Source: a bacterium (GTDB taxonomy: Bacteria; Electryoneota; JAOADG01). From it: a DNA stretch of 64,000 bases. Under the pieces are notes generated by a model. The model was given only the letters and a program-made list of their open reading frames with translations, was not told where the DNA came from and ran no database searches. Below, in pieces: positions 8,772 to 17,837 of the stretch. Position 1 is the stretch's first letter; each line of letters opens with the position of its first letter. The stretch covers positions 829,612 to 893,611 of the forward strand of contig JAOADG010000008.1 of the NCBI GenBank assembly GCA_026417415.1. The letters run 5' to 3'. The position numbers were made by a program, and so were the translations under genes.

Positions 8772-10089
8772 TATCTATTGCAATAAAATTTCTGGTCATA
8801 TTTACTAAGCTTCCTTTCCAACCACCTTCCCAAACGTTATCTAAACATACATTCACTATGCAGCCAATTTTAGAATAACCATTTTCAATTGTTACCGTGT
8901 AATCTATATCAGGGGCATCCCAAACTGTCCTTCCAATTAAACCATCTTGTGTTTTCGTTTCAACCATTACTTGTACAATTTCACCCAATTTCTTCCGATG
9001 AAAAGCTTCAGCAAGTTCAGCACCTAAATCCAAAAGCACTTCTTGTCTATACTTAGCAATTTCCGGATCTACTTCTGGTAATGATATTTTTTCTGCTTTT
9101 GTGCCTTCTTCTTTTGAATAACAAAATACCCCTAACCTTTCAAAAGATGCTTCTTTAACAAATTCTACTAAATGTTCAAACTCTTCTTCACCTTCTCCTG
9201 GGTATCCAACTATTATGCTAGTACGAAGAACAAGATTAGGAATAGTTTTTCGCAATTGATTAATCCAATAGAGTAAAAATTCTGGACTTTTTTTTCTACC
9301 CATTGACCACAAAATTTTAGGATGACTATGCTCAATAGGGAAATCAATGTACGGCACTAAAGTTTTACACGATAAAATTGCATCTAAAAAGCCATCGTTG
9401 TAAGCTGGTGGATGAGTATAAAGAATTCTCATCCATTGAAAATTAAGTTGATCGATTTCGGTTAAAAGTTTTTTTATGTTAGTACCATCTTTTAAATCTT
9501 TACCATAATCATTGACCTCTTGTGCAATTAGAATTAACTCTTTCACACCTTTCTGTTTAAGCAATGTAGCTTCACTAACTAAATCCTTTAATGGAACGGA
9601 TTTATATTTTCCTCGCATTAATGGAATTGCACAATAGGAACAACCACGGTTACATCCATCAGCAATCCGTAAATAGGCATAATGCTTAGGATTTAATAAA
9701 TATCTTGGTGGAATTGTAGGGAAGTTTTCATTCGTGTTGACAATCTGTTTGGCTAAATTTTGCCATTCAGATACTCCAAAAACACCATCTATTTCAGGTA
9801 TTTCTTGCATCAATTCTTCTGAATTTCTTGTAACCAAACAGCCCATTACATAAACTTTTTCAATTAATCCTTTATTTTTCAATTCTACAGCATTTAGAAT
9901 TTCTTCTATTGCTTCTGCTTTTGCTTGTTCAATAAATCCACAAGTGTTGATTACAATAGTATGTGCAGAGCGTATTGAATGGGCTATTGAAATTCCATTA
10001 TGCTGTAGAATACCTAAAAATCTTTCACCGTCAATGCTGTTTTTTGAGCAGCCCAACTGTATTAATAAAATCCCGTTCTTATTTTTCAT
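8752..10089 (-). CDS. rimO: Ribosomal protein uS12 methylthiotransferase
   Basis: Radical-SAM enzyme that adds a methylthio group to a conserved Asp of ribosomal protein uS12. At 445 aa it is full length. The N-terminal MTTase domain has three cluster cysteines at 14 (LGCSKN), 50 (NTCGFI) and 84 (MGCL). The radical-SAM cluster is C146-x3-C150-x2-C153 in CNRGCSYCAIP. A C-terminal TRAM domain follows (about 365-430). LGCSKN and the CNRGCSYCAIP context favour RimO over the tRNA enzyme MiaB. It starts within the last bases of ftsY (4-base overlap), tying it to a translation and secretion group. Confidence 0.93.
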   Translation of the reverse strand: MKNKNGILLIQLGCSKNSIDGERFLGILQHNGISIAHSIRSAHTIVINTCGFIEQAKAEAIEEILNAVELKNKGLIEKVYVMGCLVTRNSEELMQEIPEIDGVFGVSEWQNLAKQIVNTNENFPTIPPRYLLNPKHYAYLRIADGCNRGCSYCAIPLMRGKYKSVPLKDLVSEATLLKQKGVKELILIAQEVNDYGKDLKDGTNIKKLLTEIDQLNFQWMRILYTHPPAYNDGFLDAILSCKTLVPYIDFPIEHSHPKILWSMGRKKSPEFLLYWINQLRKTIPNLVLRTSIIVGYPGEGEEEFEHLVEFVKEASFERLGVFCYSKEEGTKAEKISLPEVDPEIAKYRQEVLLDLGAELAEAFHRKKLGEIVQVMVETKTQDGLIGRTVWDAPDIDYTVTIENGYSKIGCIVNVCLDNVWEGGWKGSLVNMTRNFIAIDNATSSS

Positions 10090-10997
10090 TGTTCCTCATC
10101 CAACACTGCATCTACAAATGCTTTTGGATCAAACGGTTCGAGATCTGTAATTTTTTCACCTGTTCCAATCCATTGAATAGGTAAATCAAATTTTTCTCTT
10201 ATCGCGAATACAAACCCTCCTTTCGCTGTACCATCTAATTTTGTGACCACTAATCCAGTTACACCAGAATGTTTTCCAAAAATATCAACTTGAGATAATG
10301 CATTTTGACCTGTGGTACCATCTAACACTAAGAGTACTTCATGGGGAGCATTGGGTAAAACCTTTTTGATAACTCGTATAACCTTTTCAAGTTCCGCCAT
10401 TAAATTTTTTTTCGCCTGTAACCTTCCAGCGGTATCAATCAACACGACATCATACTTTTTTGAAATTGCAGAAAACACCGCATCATGTGCAACAGAAGCC
10501 GGGTCAGCGCCTTCATTGGTAGAGAGAAAGTTTACATTTGCACGTTTTGCCCAAACTTCCAATTGATCAATTGCAGCGGCACGAAAAGTATCTCCGGCTG
10601 CAACAAGGACAGATTTATTTAAGTTGCGATAATAATTGGCTAATTTTCCAATTGTGGTAGTTTTTCCTGAACCATTCACACCAACCACTACAATCACATA
10701 AGGAACAACATGAACTGATGGTATAGACGAATTTGGAAGTAGTTCAATAAGAATCTCTTTTAACATTACTTTCAATCTGTCAGTTTGATTGTCACCGCGA
10801 TTAACTCTTTTTTTCAAAGCATCAATGATTTTTTCTGAAACAGTAGGTCCAAAATCTGCTGTTATTAAAATATCTTCAAGGTTTTGAAGAACTTGTGCAT
10901 CAATCTTGGGTTTTCCTGTTACAAGTTCTGTTACCTTTTCAACAAGAGCGGTTCTTGTTTTCGTTAATGTTTCTTTTAGTTTGCTAAAAAATCCCAT
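10086..10997 (-). CDS. ftsY: Signal recognition particle receptor FtsY
   Basis: SRP receptor GTPase that docks ribosome-nascent-chain complexes at the SecY translocon. The 303-aa protein has a short N-terminus without the long acidic A domain of E. coli; the NG domain begins almost at once. Seen are the helical N domain, G1 loop GVNGSGKTTT (106-115), DTAGR (188-192), TKLDGTAKGG, and the closing motif GTGEKITDLEPFDP. It starts directly after the nadK stop, with no gap. Confidence 0.97.
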   Translation of the reverse strand: MGFFSKLKETLTKTRTALVEKVTELVTGKPKIDAQVLQNLEDILITADFGPTVSEKIIDALKKRVNRGDNQTDRLKVMLKEILIELLPNSSIPSVHVVPYVIVVVGVNGSGKTTTIGKLANYYRNLNKSVLVAAGDTFRAAAIDQLEVWAKRANVNFLSTNEGADPASVAHDAVFSAISKKYDVVLIDTAGRLQAKKNLMAELEKVIRVIKKVLPNAPHEVLLVLDGTTGQNALSQVDIFGKHSGVTGLVVTKLDGTAKGGFVFAIREKFDLPIQWIGTGEKITDLEPFDPKAFVDAVLDEEQ

Positions 10998-11870
10998 TTA
11001 TCTTTCCGGATGCCGTGAATCTTCACCCCAACGTAATTTTTCACGTAATACTTGATAAAAGTATCTGCCTGTAAAAGTTATTAACTTTACACTAAACGGT
11101 GCTTTTTCCACTACCATCATATCTCCATATTGAATGGTATCCACATAAAATCCGTCTGTCATCACTTGTGCTTCATTTCCTGGAATTGGTTCAATCGTTA
11201 ATTTACGATCACCTTTTATCACCATAGGACGATGAGCAAGCGTATGCGGACAAATAGGAATAACAATTATCGCATCTAAAGTTGGCTCTAAAATCGGTCC
11301 ACCAGCAGATAATGAATAACCTGTTGAACCCGTTGGAGTAGAAATGATAATTCCATCAGAGGTATAGGTATTAAGATATTCATTATCAATTGAAGTTCTT
11401 AATCGAATAGTTCTGCTTCGTTCCCCTCTATCAAAAACAAAGTCATTCAATGCTAACAAGGGTTTCGCATTTCCACCACTTTTGATTCCTTGCAACAACA
11501 TTCTCTCTTCAATTTCAAATTGACCAGATAAAATCGCATCGGTCCAACGGTACAATTCAGGAATTGAAAGTTCTGCTAAATACCCAAGGCCACCTAAGTT
11601 TACACCCAAAATAGGTGTACTAGCTGTACCAATTTCACGAACACAACTTAATAATGTTCCATCTCCTCCAAAGGATAGGACTAAATCTAAAGTAGCTGCA
11701 ATCTTAGAAATCGGTTCGTAAACAAATTCATCCGTTAATCCAAGTGCTTTTAATCCTTCATCCAAAATTAGTTCACAGTTTTTATTCGTAATCCAGCGTA
11801 AGTAATTCGGGACTTCGGTTAAAACTTTGGGTTTTCGCAAATTTCCATAAATGCCAACTTTTGGTGTCAT
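10998..11870 (-). CDS. nadK: NAD kinase
   Basis: Phosphorylates NAD to NADP. At 290 aa it is standard. The catalytic GGDGTLL motif is at 68-74, NLGGLGYLAE at 91-100, and the nucleotide-binding TPTGSTGYS at 178-186, all diagnostic of the NadK family. It lies 6 bases after xseB and abuts ftsY. Confidence 0.97.
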   Translation of the reverse strand: MTPKVGIYGNLRKPKVLTEVPNYLRWITNKNCELILDEGLKALGLTDEFVYEPISKIAATLDLVLSFGGDGTLLSCVREIGTASTPILGVNLGGLGYLAELSIPELYRWTDAILSGQFEIEERMLLQGIKSGGNAKPLLALNDFVFDRGERSRTIRLRTSIDNEYLNTYTSDGIIISTPTGSTGYSLSAGGPILEPTLDAIIVIPICPHTLAHRPMVIKGDRKLTIEPIPGNEAQVMTDGFYVDTIQYGDMMVVEKAPFSVKLITFTGRYFYQVLREKLRWGEDSRHPER

Positions 11871-11876
11871 TGAGTG

Positions 11877-12110
11877 TTACTCTTCTTTTGGAACAATTTC
11901 CTCTAAATGCTTTAGTTTAAGTTCTGCTTGTTCCAGTTTTTTTTGGCATAGTTTGTAAAGAAATTGACCCTCTTCAAATGCATCAATAGCGGATTCAATA
12001 GAAATTTCACTATTTTCTAAATAATTGGCAATTCGCTCTAATCTTTTATACGCTTCTTCAAATGTTAATTGTTCTAATTCAGAAAATTTACTTTTTTCAG
12101 ATTTAGTCAT
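11877..12110 (-). CDS. xseB: Exodeoxyribonuclease VII small subunit
   Basis: Small subunit of the single-strand-specific exonuclease VII, which binds the C-terminal helices of XseA. The 77-aa helical protein has the family core LTFEEAYKRLERI and a Glu/Lys-rich second helix. I place the start at the ATG at 12110 because GGAG stands 6 bases before it; a TTG four codons upstream is possible. The start lies 8 bases inside the end of xseA, the usual coupled arrangement. Confidence 0.93.
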   Translation of the reverse strand: MTKSEKSKFSELEQLTFEEAYKRLERIANYLENSEISIESAIDAFEEGQFLYKLCQKKLEQAELKLKHLEEIVPKEE

Positions 12111-13356
12111 TCTTTTCTCCAAACAATTTCTCTTTACATATCACACGAAATATACCATCACTTAAAGAAACCGAATATTCTTCCTGCACTTGAACCATAT
12201 TGACTGAAGTGATCATTTTGCCTTGTTTATCATGAACAACTGCAAAACCTCTTGCAAGTAATCTCAAGGGATTTAATGCTTCGATTCTAAATACAAGATG
12301 ATTAACGCTAGATTTCAAATTTTCCATTATTCTTTTCATTGCCATTCTACTGCGATGATCCAATTCATCAATCCTTTGAAACAATAAGTTCAATCTATCC
12401 AAAGGACGCGTAAAACTACCTCTTTTCGCTAAATTGTACAACTTTTCTCTTTCATTTTTTATCTTTTGTTGGACAGATGTTTTTATGGATAAGAAGTAAT
12501 TTTCTACATCATCGTGAATTGCTACAGCATCGGGTACAACCAATTGTGCAGCAGCAGTTGGGGTAGGTGCTCTAACATCTGCTGCAAAATCAGACAAGGA
12601 ATAGTCAATCTCATGCCCAACAGCAGAGACAATAGGAATTTTTGAATTAGCTATTGCTCGAACAACAACTTCTTCATTAAATGCCCATAAATCTTCTAAT
12701 GAACCACCACCGCGTCCAACAATAATTACATCTACTTTCTGAGTATCTGGAGCGTTTTCACCACAGTACTGATTAATTTTAAAAATTGCATTTGCAATCT
12801 CTTCTGCAGCCCCTTCTCCTTGAACTTTCACACCTGCAAGAACCACTTCAATCATTTTCCATTGTTGTCGTAGTATTCTCATCATATCTTCAATCGCAGC
12901 ACCAGTAGGACTTGTGACTATCGCAATTCTTTTTGGAAATTCCGGTAAAGAACGTTTTCGTGTTGCATCGAACAATCCTTCTTCACTAAGTCGCTTCTTT
13001 AAAATTTCAAATTGCTGTTGAAGAAAGCCAATACCTGCAGTAATTGCTTGTTCTATGATAAATTGGTATTCACCGCGAGGTTCATAAACCTGAATACTCC
13101 CAAATACAATTACTTTTTGTCCGTTTTCAAAACGAAAGGGTAAAAAGCGTGTAACTGAACGCCACACTACACATTTCATTTGTGCATTAGCATCTTTCAA
13201 TGTGCAGTAGACATGCCCAGAGGTTGCGTAGGTAACATTTGATAGTTCCCCTTCAACCCAACAATGTGGGATACTAGTTTCAAGCACGCTCTTAATTTGA
13301 ACTGCTAATTCTGTAACAGTAAGTGGTTTAAATTCAGTTAGAATGGGTTTATCCAA
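12103..13356 (-). CDS. xseA: Exodeoxyribonuclease VII large subunit
   Basis: Catalytic subunit of exonuclease VII, which degrades single-stranded DNA in mismatch and recombination repair. At 417 aa it is near the usual length. It starts with an OB-fold domain (WVEGELSN near residue 33), followed by the catalytic core with RIAIVTSPTGAA, DVIIVGRGGGS and VGHEIDYSL, then a coiled-coil C-terminus. Upstream lies a strong hairpin that ends the neighbouring transcript, so this gene probably opens the long operon running down to mrdA. Confidence 0.96.
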   Translation of the reverse strand: MDKPILTEFKPLTVTELAVQIKSVLETSIPHCWVEGELSNVTYATSGHVYCTLKDANAQMKCVVWRSVTRFLPFRFENGQKVIVFGSIQVYEPRGEYQFIIEQAITAGIGFLQQQFEILKKRLSEEGLFDATRKRSLPEFPKRIAIVTSPTGAAIEDMMRILRQQWKMIEVVLAGVKVQGEGAAEEIANAIFKINQYCGENAPDTQKVDVIIVGRGGGSLEDLWAFNEEVVVRAIANSKIPIVSAVGHEIDYSLSDFAADVRAPTPTAAAQLVVPDAVAIHDDVENYFLSIKTSVQQKIKNEREKLYNLAKRGSFTRPLDRLNLLFQRIDELDHRSRMAMKRIMENLKSSVNHLVFRIEALNPLRLLARGFAVVHDKQGKMITSVNMVQVQEEYSVSLSDGIFRVICKEKLFGEKND

Positions 13357-13379
13357 TCATTCACCCGTTTTTAGCAAAC

Positions 13380-13413
13380 AACACTTCCCTTCTACTGAAA
13401 GAAGGGAAGTGTT
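13380..13413 (-). terminator. Hairpin terminator after the HU / small ribosomal protein genes
   Basis: A 14-bp perfect stem (13380-13393 with 13400-13413) with a 6-base loop lies 20 bases beyond the stop of the 31-aa gene. On the minus strand the stem is followed by a T-rich but interrupted tail (GTTTGC). It separates the HU transcript from xseA. The tail is weak for a textbook intrinsic terminator, but stem length and position support the role. Confidence 0.72.
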
Positions 13414-13432
13414 TAGCATTGATGAATAAATG

Positions 13433-13528
13433 TTAACGCAACTTTTTCTTATGACGATTTTTGCGTAATCGTTTTTTACGTTTGTGAGTTGCTATTTTAT
13501 GTCGTTTTCTTTTTCGCCCACAAGGCAA
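13433..13528 (-). CDS. AURKAIP1/COX24-domain small ribosomal protein (31 aa)
   Basis: A 31-codon gene opening MPCGRKRKRHKIATHK, with 16 Lys or Arg residues. It matches the short bacterial AURKAIP1/COX24-domain proteins, relatives of mitochondrial mS38 and of mycobacterial small-subunit protein bS22. By family it should bind 16S rRNA near the decoding site. The start is TTG with a perfect AGGAGG 6 bases upstream, which makes translation convincing. It follows the HU gene by 15 bases and is closed by a strong hairpin, so it forms the end of the HU transcript. Cys3 replaces the Ser that is usual in relatives I recall. Very likely a real gene, overlooked by length filters. Confidence 0.88.
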   Translation of the reverse strand: MPCGRKRKRHKIATHKRKKRLRKNRHKKKLR

Positions 13529-13543
13529 GGTTAACCTCCTAAA

Positions 13544-13828
13544 TTATTTAGTATTTTTAGATAATGATTTTTTCCAATCTAACGATATACGAAAAGCTGG
13601 AACCTTTTTTTCAGGTACATGAATCGTTTCGCCAGTACGTGGGTTTTTTCCAATTCGTGCTTTCTTTTCCCGAAGTGTAAAAGTACCTAGGCCTCTCAAT
13701 TCTACTTCATTCCCATTTGCGATTGCTTCACGAATTTCTGCAATAAAACTATCAATTACTGTAGCCACTTCAATTCTAGTAATTCCAGTTCGTCTAGCAA
13801 TGTTATCCACTAGTTCTGCTTTCCTCAT
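13544..13828 (-). CDS. HU/IHF family DNA-binding protein
   Basis: Small histone-like DNA-bending protein, 94 aa. The helical dimerisation part holds KAELVDNIARRTG, and the beta arm contains the signature GKNPRTGETIHVPEKKVPAF, with the intercalating Pro inside NPRTGE. I choose ATG at 13828 since AAGGAG lies 5 bases upstream; a GTG two codons earlier is less well spaced. HU and IHF-alpha/beta cannot be told apart safely by eye. It lies 15 bases after sppA. Confidence 0.94.
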   Translation of the reverse strand: MRKAELVDNIARRTGITRIEVATVIDSFIAEIREAIANGNEVELRGLGTFTLREKKARIGKNPRTGETIHVPEKKVPAFRISLDWKKSLSKNTK

Positions 13829-13843
13829 TGACACTCCTTCAAA

Positions 13844-14755
13844 TTATTGAATTATCCAACGATACTCAAAAACCGGTGATGTTTCAAAAAGGTGATTTTC
13901 TAAAAGGTTTTGTAGTAAGTTTGTGTTGTTACTCTCATCATCGCCCAAAAGAAGTTCTTTAATTAAACTTGTTTTCTTTTTCTTTTCAAACAATTTAGGT
14001 TCACCTACTATTCCACCCATTTTCGCAGCAATGCGAACAGCATCTTGAAATGTACCTAAAACATCCACTAAACCAACACGATAAGCTTGTTGACCAGTAT
14101 ATATTCTTCCGTCTGCTAATTTTAGAACAGAATCTATAGGTAATTCCCTTTGTTCCGCAACCGCAGAGGTAAATTGTTCGTAAGTATCATCTAAACTTGC
14201 CTGGAGGTATGCCCTTTCATCTGGTGTTAAATTTCTAAATGGATTTCCCACATCTTTGAGTTTTCCCGACTTTATCACTTCTACTTTTACCCCAACTTTG
14301 TCTGCAAGTTTATCATAGATTGGGAAAGTTAGGATTACCCCAATGGATCCAGTTATTGTTCCAGGGTTAGCTACGATCGTATCTGCTGCAACTGCAATAT
14401 AATATCCACCACTTGCAGCTACAGATGACATAGAAGCAACCACGGGTTTACCTGACTTTTTCAAACGCAATAAAGCAGAGTAAATTTCTTGAGAGGGGGC
14501 TACAGCACCACCTGGTGAATTGATACGGACCACGACCGATTTGATATTTTTATCTTTTCGTAGTTTTTCAATCCACTCTATAACTGTCTTACTATCTCTA
14601 ATTGGGCCTTCAATTTCAACTACACCTACTTGATGTGTTTTGGCAACAATTGAGTCTTCAGAATTCGATTTGCTTTTTAATACTGAAATTGCAATCACTA
14701 TAAAAATGAATACAAACAGTACAATCATTCCTACAATAAGATCTCGTGATTTCAT
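13844..14755 (-). CDS. sppA: Signal peptide peptidase SppA (short form)
   Basis: Membrane-anchored serine protease that degrades cleaved signal peptides. The 303-aa protein is the single-domain form, with an N-terminal membrane segment at about residues 7-26. The catalytic Ser is in AASGGYY (Ser115) and the general-base Lys in KSGKLKD (Lys167 most likely). GSIGV (about 137-141) follows as usual. A 64-base gap upstream may contain a promoter, but I could not define one. Confidence 0.95.
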   Translation of the reverse strand: MKSRDLIVGMIVLFVFIFIVIAISVLKSKSNSEDSIVAKTHQVGVVEIEGPIRDSKTVIEWIEKLRKDKNIKSVVVRINSPGGAVAPSQEIYSALLRLKKSGKPVVASMSSVAASGGYYIAVAADTIVANPGTITGSIGVILTFPIYDKLADKVGVKVEVIKSGKLKDVGNPFRNLTPDERAYLQASLDDTYEQFTSAVAEQRELPIDSVLKLADGRIYTGQQAYRVGLVDVLGTFQDAVRIAAKMGGIVGEPKLFEKKKKTSLIKELLLGDDESNNTNLLQNLLENHLFETSPVFEYRWIIQ

Positions 14756-14819
14756 AATAGGTATTTCCTAAATTTGTTTATATCCTTTCTCAATGAATAA
14801 GCAAAAACTAAATCACTTT

Positions 14820-16724
14820 TCAAGGTGTTGGATCAGTAATGTATATCTTTTCATTAGGATAAATTTTTTGATTTCTCTGCTTATTGTTCCACTCGAGTAT
14901 TTTTTCTAAAGGTACATCGTACTTTTTTGATATTTTTATTAAACTGTCGCCTTTTTTGACGTAAATAAAACTTGGTTTGTTTTCTTGTTCCTTATTTAAA
15001 ATATTCTTTTCTGGATTAAGATCAAACTTTGCATTTTGTGAATATTTCTCTTCTCTTTTATCTACAATAAAGCCGGTTTTTATTGAATCAGCTTCATTTA
15101 CTTTTATTATTGCATTGTCTTCAAATAGATTATTACGTCGTGCTACACTTAATAACACTGGAAAATACAATGATTTTTGCGGAATTACACGATTACGCGA
15201 AATGGAGTTCCTATTATTCCCTAATTGTTTTATTGATTCATCTCGCAACTGAAATTTTTCAGCTATTTCTTTTAGTTTAATTGGATGTTTTGATGTTGTG
15301 TAATTTACCCAAAAAATTTTTTCTTCAGGTTTCATTTGTTTTAATCGGTTTAATACCATTTTACCCATTCCTAACGGTACCTTAATCGAATTGAACTCAT
15401 TTGTGGGATCTGTCATAAAGTTCACATACTCTGGGTTTAGTTTAACAAAATCTTCGAATGTAAGACCGACGATTTGAGAAAGAATATCAAAACCTACCAA
15501 GCCGTTAATTACAACTTCTTCTAATTCTACTCTTTTCACTAAAATGGGTTTCTGAAAACCATAAACTTCAAGATTCTTGTACAAATCTATGATTGCTAAA
15601 ATTGTTGGAACATAATTGTACGTTTCTTTAGGAATTCTAAATACGCCTCTACCTCTTTTTAATTTCCAATAACTAACGCCTGTTTGGTTATTAATACTCC
15701 TTTTTATACGACCTTCACCTGCATTATAAGCAGCCATCGCTAAATGCCAATCTTGAAAATCTTCTTCATACAGTTTTCTTAAATATGAACTGGCTGCACG
15801 TGTTGACTTTTCAACATTGTATCGTTCATCATACCATTCGTTAACTTGTAAACCATATTTCAAAGCAGTTTCACGCATAAACTGAAATACTCCAGTGGCT
15901 TTTGCACGTGAAACTGCATCATGTTTAAGCGCAGATTCTACTATTGCTAAGCAAATGATTTCTTCAGGAATTCCCTCTTCTTTTAAAATTGGTATAATTC
16001 TCGGGTCCATATGAACAATTCTTGATAAATAAATTTCAAACTGTCTTCTTCCTTTCTCATTATTCTTAAAGTAATTGATTTTTGACTGAACTCTATCATT
16101 ATAAACTAAAGGAATACTTTGTAATTGTGGTTTAATGGGTTGTTTATTCTTACAATCTTCTAAAGTTTGATAGATATTTTTTAATTTAATTTTGTGTTTT
16201 ATAGTATCTATAGTGCATCGCTTAAGCAGCTTTAGCGAATGTTTGAGCAATGTGTCATTTTTTAAATGTGTAAGAAATTGTTTTTCTAAAATATTCCAAT
16301 CAAATGCTCTTTGAGTTGAATAAAATATTCCGTTTCTTCTAAGATTAAAGTGAATCGCTTCTATTCTTGAATACAATTGTTGTGCTCTATTCCAATTAAG
16401 CCAAGGGGTAGAATCAAATGTAGCTTTATAGTAAAATTCAAACGCAGGTAATATAAAGTAACTTGAGCTTTCTTGATCATTTACATTGAAAAAATATTCT
16501 GCAGCCAATACACAGAATTCGGTACTATCCAACAGTTTATCTTCAAGTAAGTCAAAAGTTGGTAAAGTATCAATTTGAACTCTTTCTAAAGTATCTATGG
16601 ATACTACTACTGAATCTTTATCTTTAATATTTTCATCATTGTACATTTTTGGTTTTGCCATACCATAAATTTCAGTACTTACAATTAAAAAAAGGAAAAG
16701 AATTAACGAGAAGGATTTAGCCAT
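14820..16724 (-). CDS. MltD-like membrane-bound lytic murein transglycosylase with LysM
   Basis: Cell-wall lytic transglycosylase of 634 aa. A signal peptide (about residues 1-21) leads into about 200 residues of unassigned sequence. Then comes an SLT (goose-lysozyme-like) domain with catalytic Glu263 in AIVESALKHDAVS, followed by GVFQFM and AYNAGEGRIKR. The C-terminal about 45 aa are a LysM peptidoglycan-binding motif (KKGDSLIKISKKYDVPLEKI). The ATG at 16724 is preferred because AGGA stands 5 bases before it; an in-frame TTG lies 5 codons upstream. The order SLT then LysM is that of MltD. No lipobox is obvious. It is divergent from the lipoprotein gene at 16797. Confidence 0.9.
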   Translation of the reverse strand: MAKSFSLILFLFLIVSTEIYGMAKPKMYNDENIKDKDSVVVSIDTLERVQIDTLPTFDLLEDKLLDSTEFCVLAAEYFFNVNDQESSSYFILPAFEFYYKATFDSTPWLNWNRAQQLYSRIEAIHFNLRRNGIFYSTQRAFDWNILEKQFLTHLKNDTLLKHSLKLLKRCTIDTIKHKIKLKNIYQTLEDCKNKQPIKPQLQSIPLVYNDRVQSKINYFKNNEKGRRQFEIYLSRIVHMDPRIIPILKEEGIPEEIICLAIVESALKHDAVSRAKATGVFQFMRETALKYGLQVNEWYDERYNVEKSTRAASSYLRKLYEEDFQDWHLAMAAYNAGEGRIKRSINNQTGVSYWKLKRGRGVFRIPKETYNYVPTILAIIDLYKNLEVYGFQKPILVKRVELEEVVINGLVGFDILSQIVGLTFEDFVKLNPEYVNFMTDPTNEFNSIKVPLGMGKMVLNRLKQMKPEEKIFWVNYTTSKHPIKLKEIAEKFQLRDESIKQLGNNRNSISRNRVIPQKSLYFPVLLSVARRNNLFEDNAIIKVNEADSIKTGFIVDKREEKYSQNAKFDLNPEKNILNKEQENKPSFIYVKKGDSLIKISKKYDVPLEKILEWNNKQRNQKIYPNEKIYITDPTP

Positions 16725-16751
16725 CGTATTCCTACTCAAAATGAATTATTT

Positions 16752-16783
16752 GAAACATAGAGATATTTTTTTAACTTTACAAA
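16752..16783 (-). promoter_or_regulatory. Candidate Bacteroidota-type promoter for the lytic transglycosylase gene
   Basis: On the minus strand, TTTG (16783-16780) is followed after 20 bases by TATGTTTC (16759-16752), one base away from the Bacteroidota -7 consensus TAnnTTTG. This would give a 5' leader of about 23 bases containing the AGGA motif. It lies in the only divergent intergenic region of the window. It is a by-eye match in AT-rich DNA, so chance remains possible. Confidence 0.38.
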
Positions 16784-16796
16784 CTACGAGTAGTGT

Positions 16797-17837
16797 ATGC
16801 CTGCATTCAAAATACTGTTATCCCTATTATTTCTAACAATTGTTACAGGATGTATTGAAAGATACTATCTCATCAAATGGGACTCTTTTCAAAAGCCAAC
16901 TGTTCATTTTCATTGGACTGGAGATAGTGTTGATTTAGAAACAGGACCGTTACGAAACATCAATGACAATTGGTTATTGATGAATAATGATACTATTGAG
17001 ACGGAACAACCACTTTCTTTCTCACAATTCGGATATTTAAAAAAAACAATCCAGTACAATGAAGGTTTATCCTTAATTCACGATTCATCCCCGATCAACC
17101 CAACTGTTCGTTTTCAAAGATATTTTTTACCTTTATGTAGAATACATTTATTCACTGCTACTATTCCTTGTGCTTCAAATATACAATTGGAAAATCCGTT
17201 TAAAGACGCACCGGTAAAACCAAATTTTGATAACGATTCTATTGGATTATTTTTATCCCCCCAAACCAAACTAGAAATTCAAGAAAAATATCAGCAAGAG
17301 GTTGCCGCATTTTACTTAAATCAGTTTGAAAAGGTACTTCAAAGTATTCGAGATAGTTTAATTTTACAAAACGTTTTTGTTGAATTGCCTGAACAATGGA
17401 CAAAAGAACAATCCTTGCGCTGGTTTAATCAATTGAATAATGACAAATCTGACGATGAATTATTTTATTATTGGTCTTTCTTAAAAGATTCAATTTTGCC
17501 TTCAACTTTACCACCAGATAAGTTGGTAAAAGCACTGTATTTTACCAATGCCATTGAGGACGTTCATCGTTTATATCAAGATATAAGCGATGAAACCATT
17601 ACTGTACAATTGATTAAGAAAGGAATTTTATTAGAGACCAACGCAGATTCAGTTTCAAGTGACACTTTATTTTGGATGGTAAACAACGATCAATTTAGCA
17701 AAAAAGAACCAATCCATTTTAAGGCAACCATGATACTTTTTGATCCATTGAGTACAATCGTTTTGATTTTTATTCTGATTGGTATCATCCTCTATCGTAT
17801 TCTTAAAAGGAACAAGATTTGGATACAAAAGAGTTAA
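16797..17837 (+). CDS. Unknown lipoprotein with C-terminal membrane helix
   Basis: Not recognised. 346 aa. The N-terminus is a lipoprotein signal peptide with lipobox IVTGC (Cys19). The middle is rich in aromatic and acidic residues, with an Asp/Asn-rich early part and a predominantly helical region (about 175-300). Near the end a strong hydrophobic helix (about 314-333) is followed by a basic tail (RILKRNKIWIQKS). Lipid anchor and C-terminal helix together predict inner-membrane retention with the body in the periplasm. It is one of only two plus-strand protein genes, and its end overlaps the next gene by 19 bases, so the two are coupled. ATG at 16797 has only a weak upstream AG-rich stretch. 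Function unknown. Confidence 0.75.
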   Translation: MPAFKILLSLLFLTIVTGCIERYYLIKWDSFQKPTVHFHWTGDSVDLETGPLRNINDNWLLMNNDTIETEQPLSFSQFGYLKKTIQYNEGLSLIHDSSPINPTVRFQRYFLPLCRIHLFTATIPCASNIQLENPFKDAPVKPNFDNDSIGLFLSPQTKLEIQEKYQQEVAAFYLNQFEKVLQSIRDSLILQNVFVELPEQWTKEQSLRWFNQLNNDKSDDELFYYWSFLKDSILPSTLPPDKLVKALYFTNAIEDVHRLYQDISDETITVQLIKKGILLETNADSVSSDTLFWMVNNDQFSKKEPIHFKATMILFDPLSTIVLIFILIGIILYRILKRNKIWIQKS

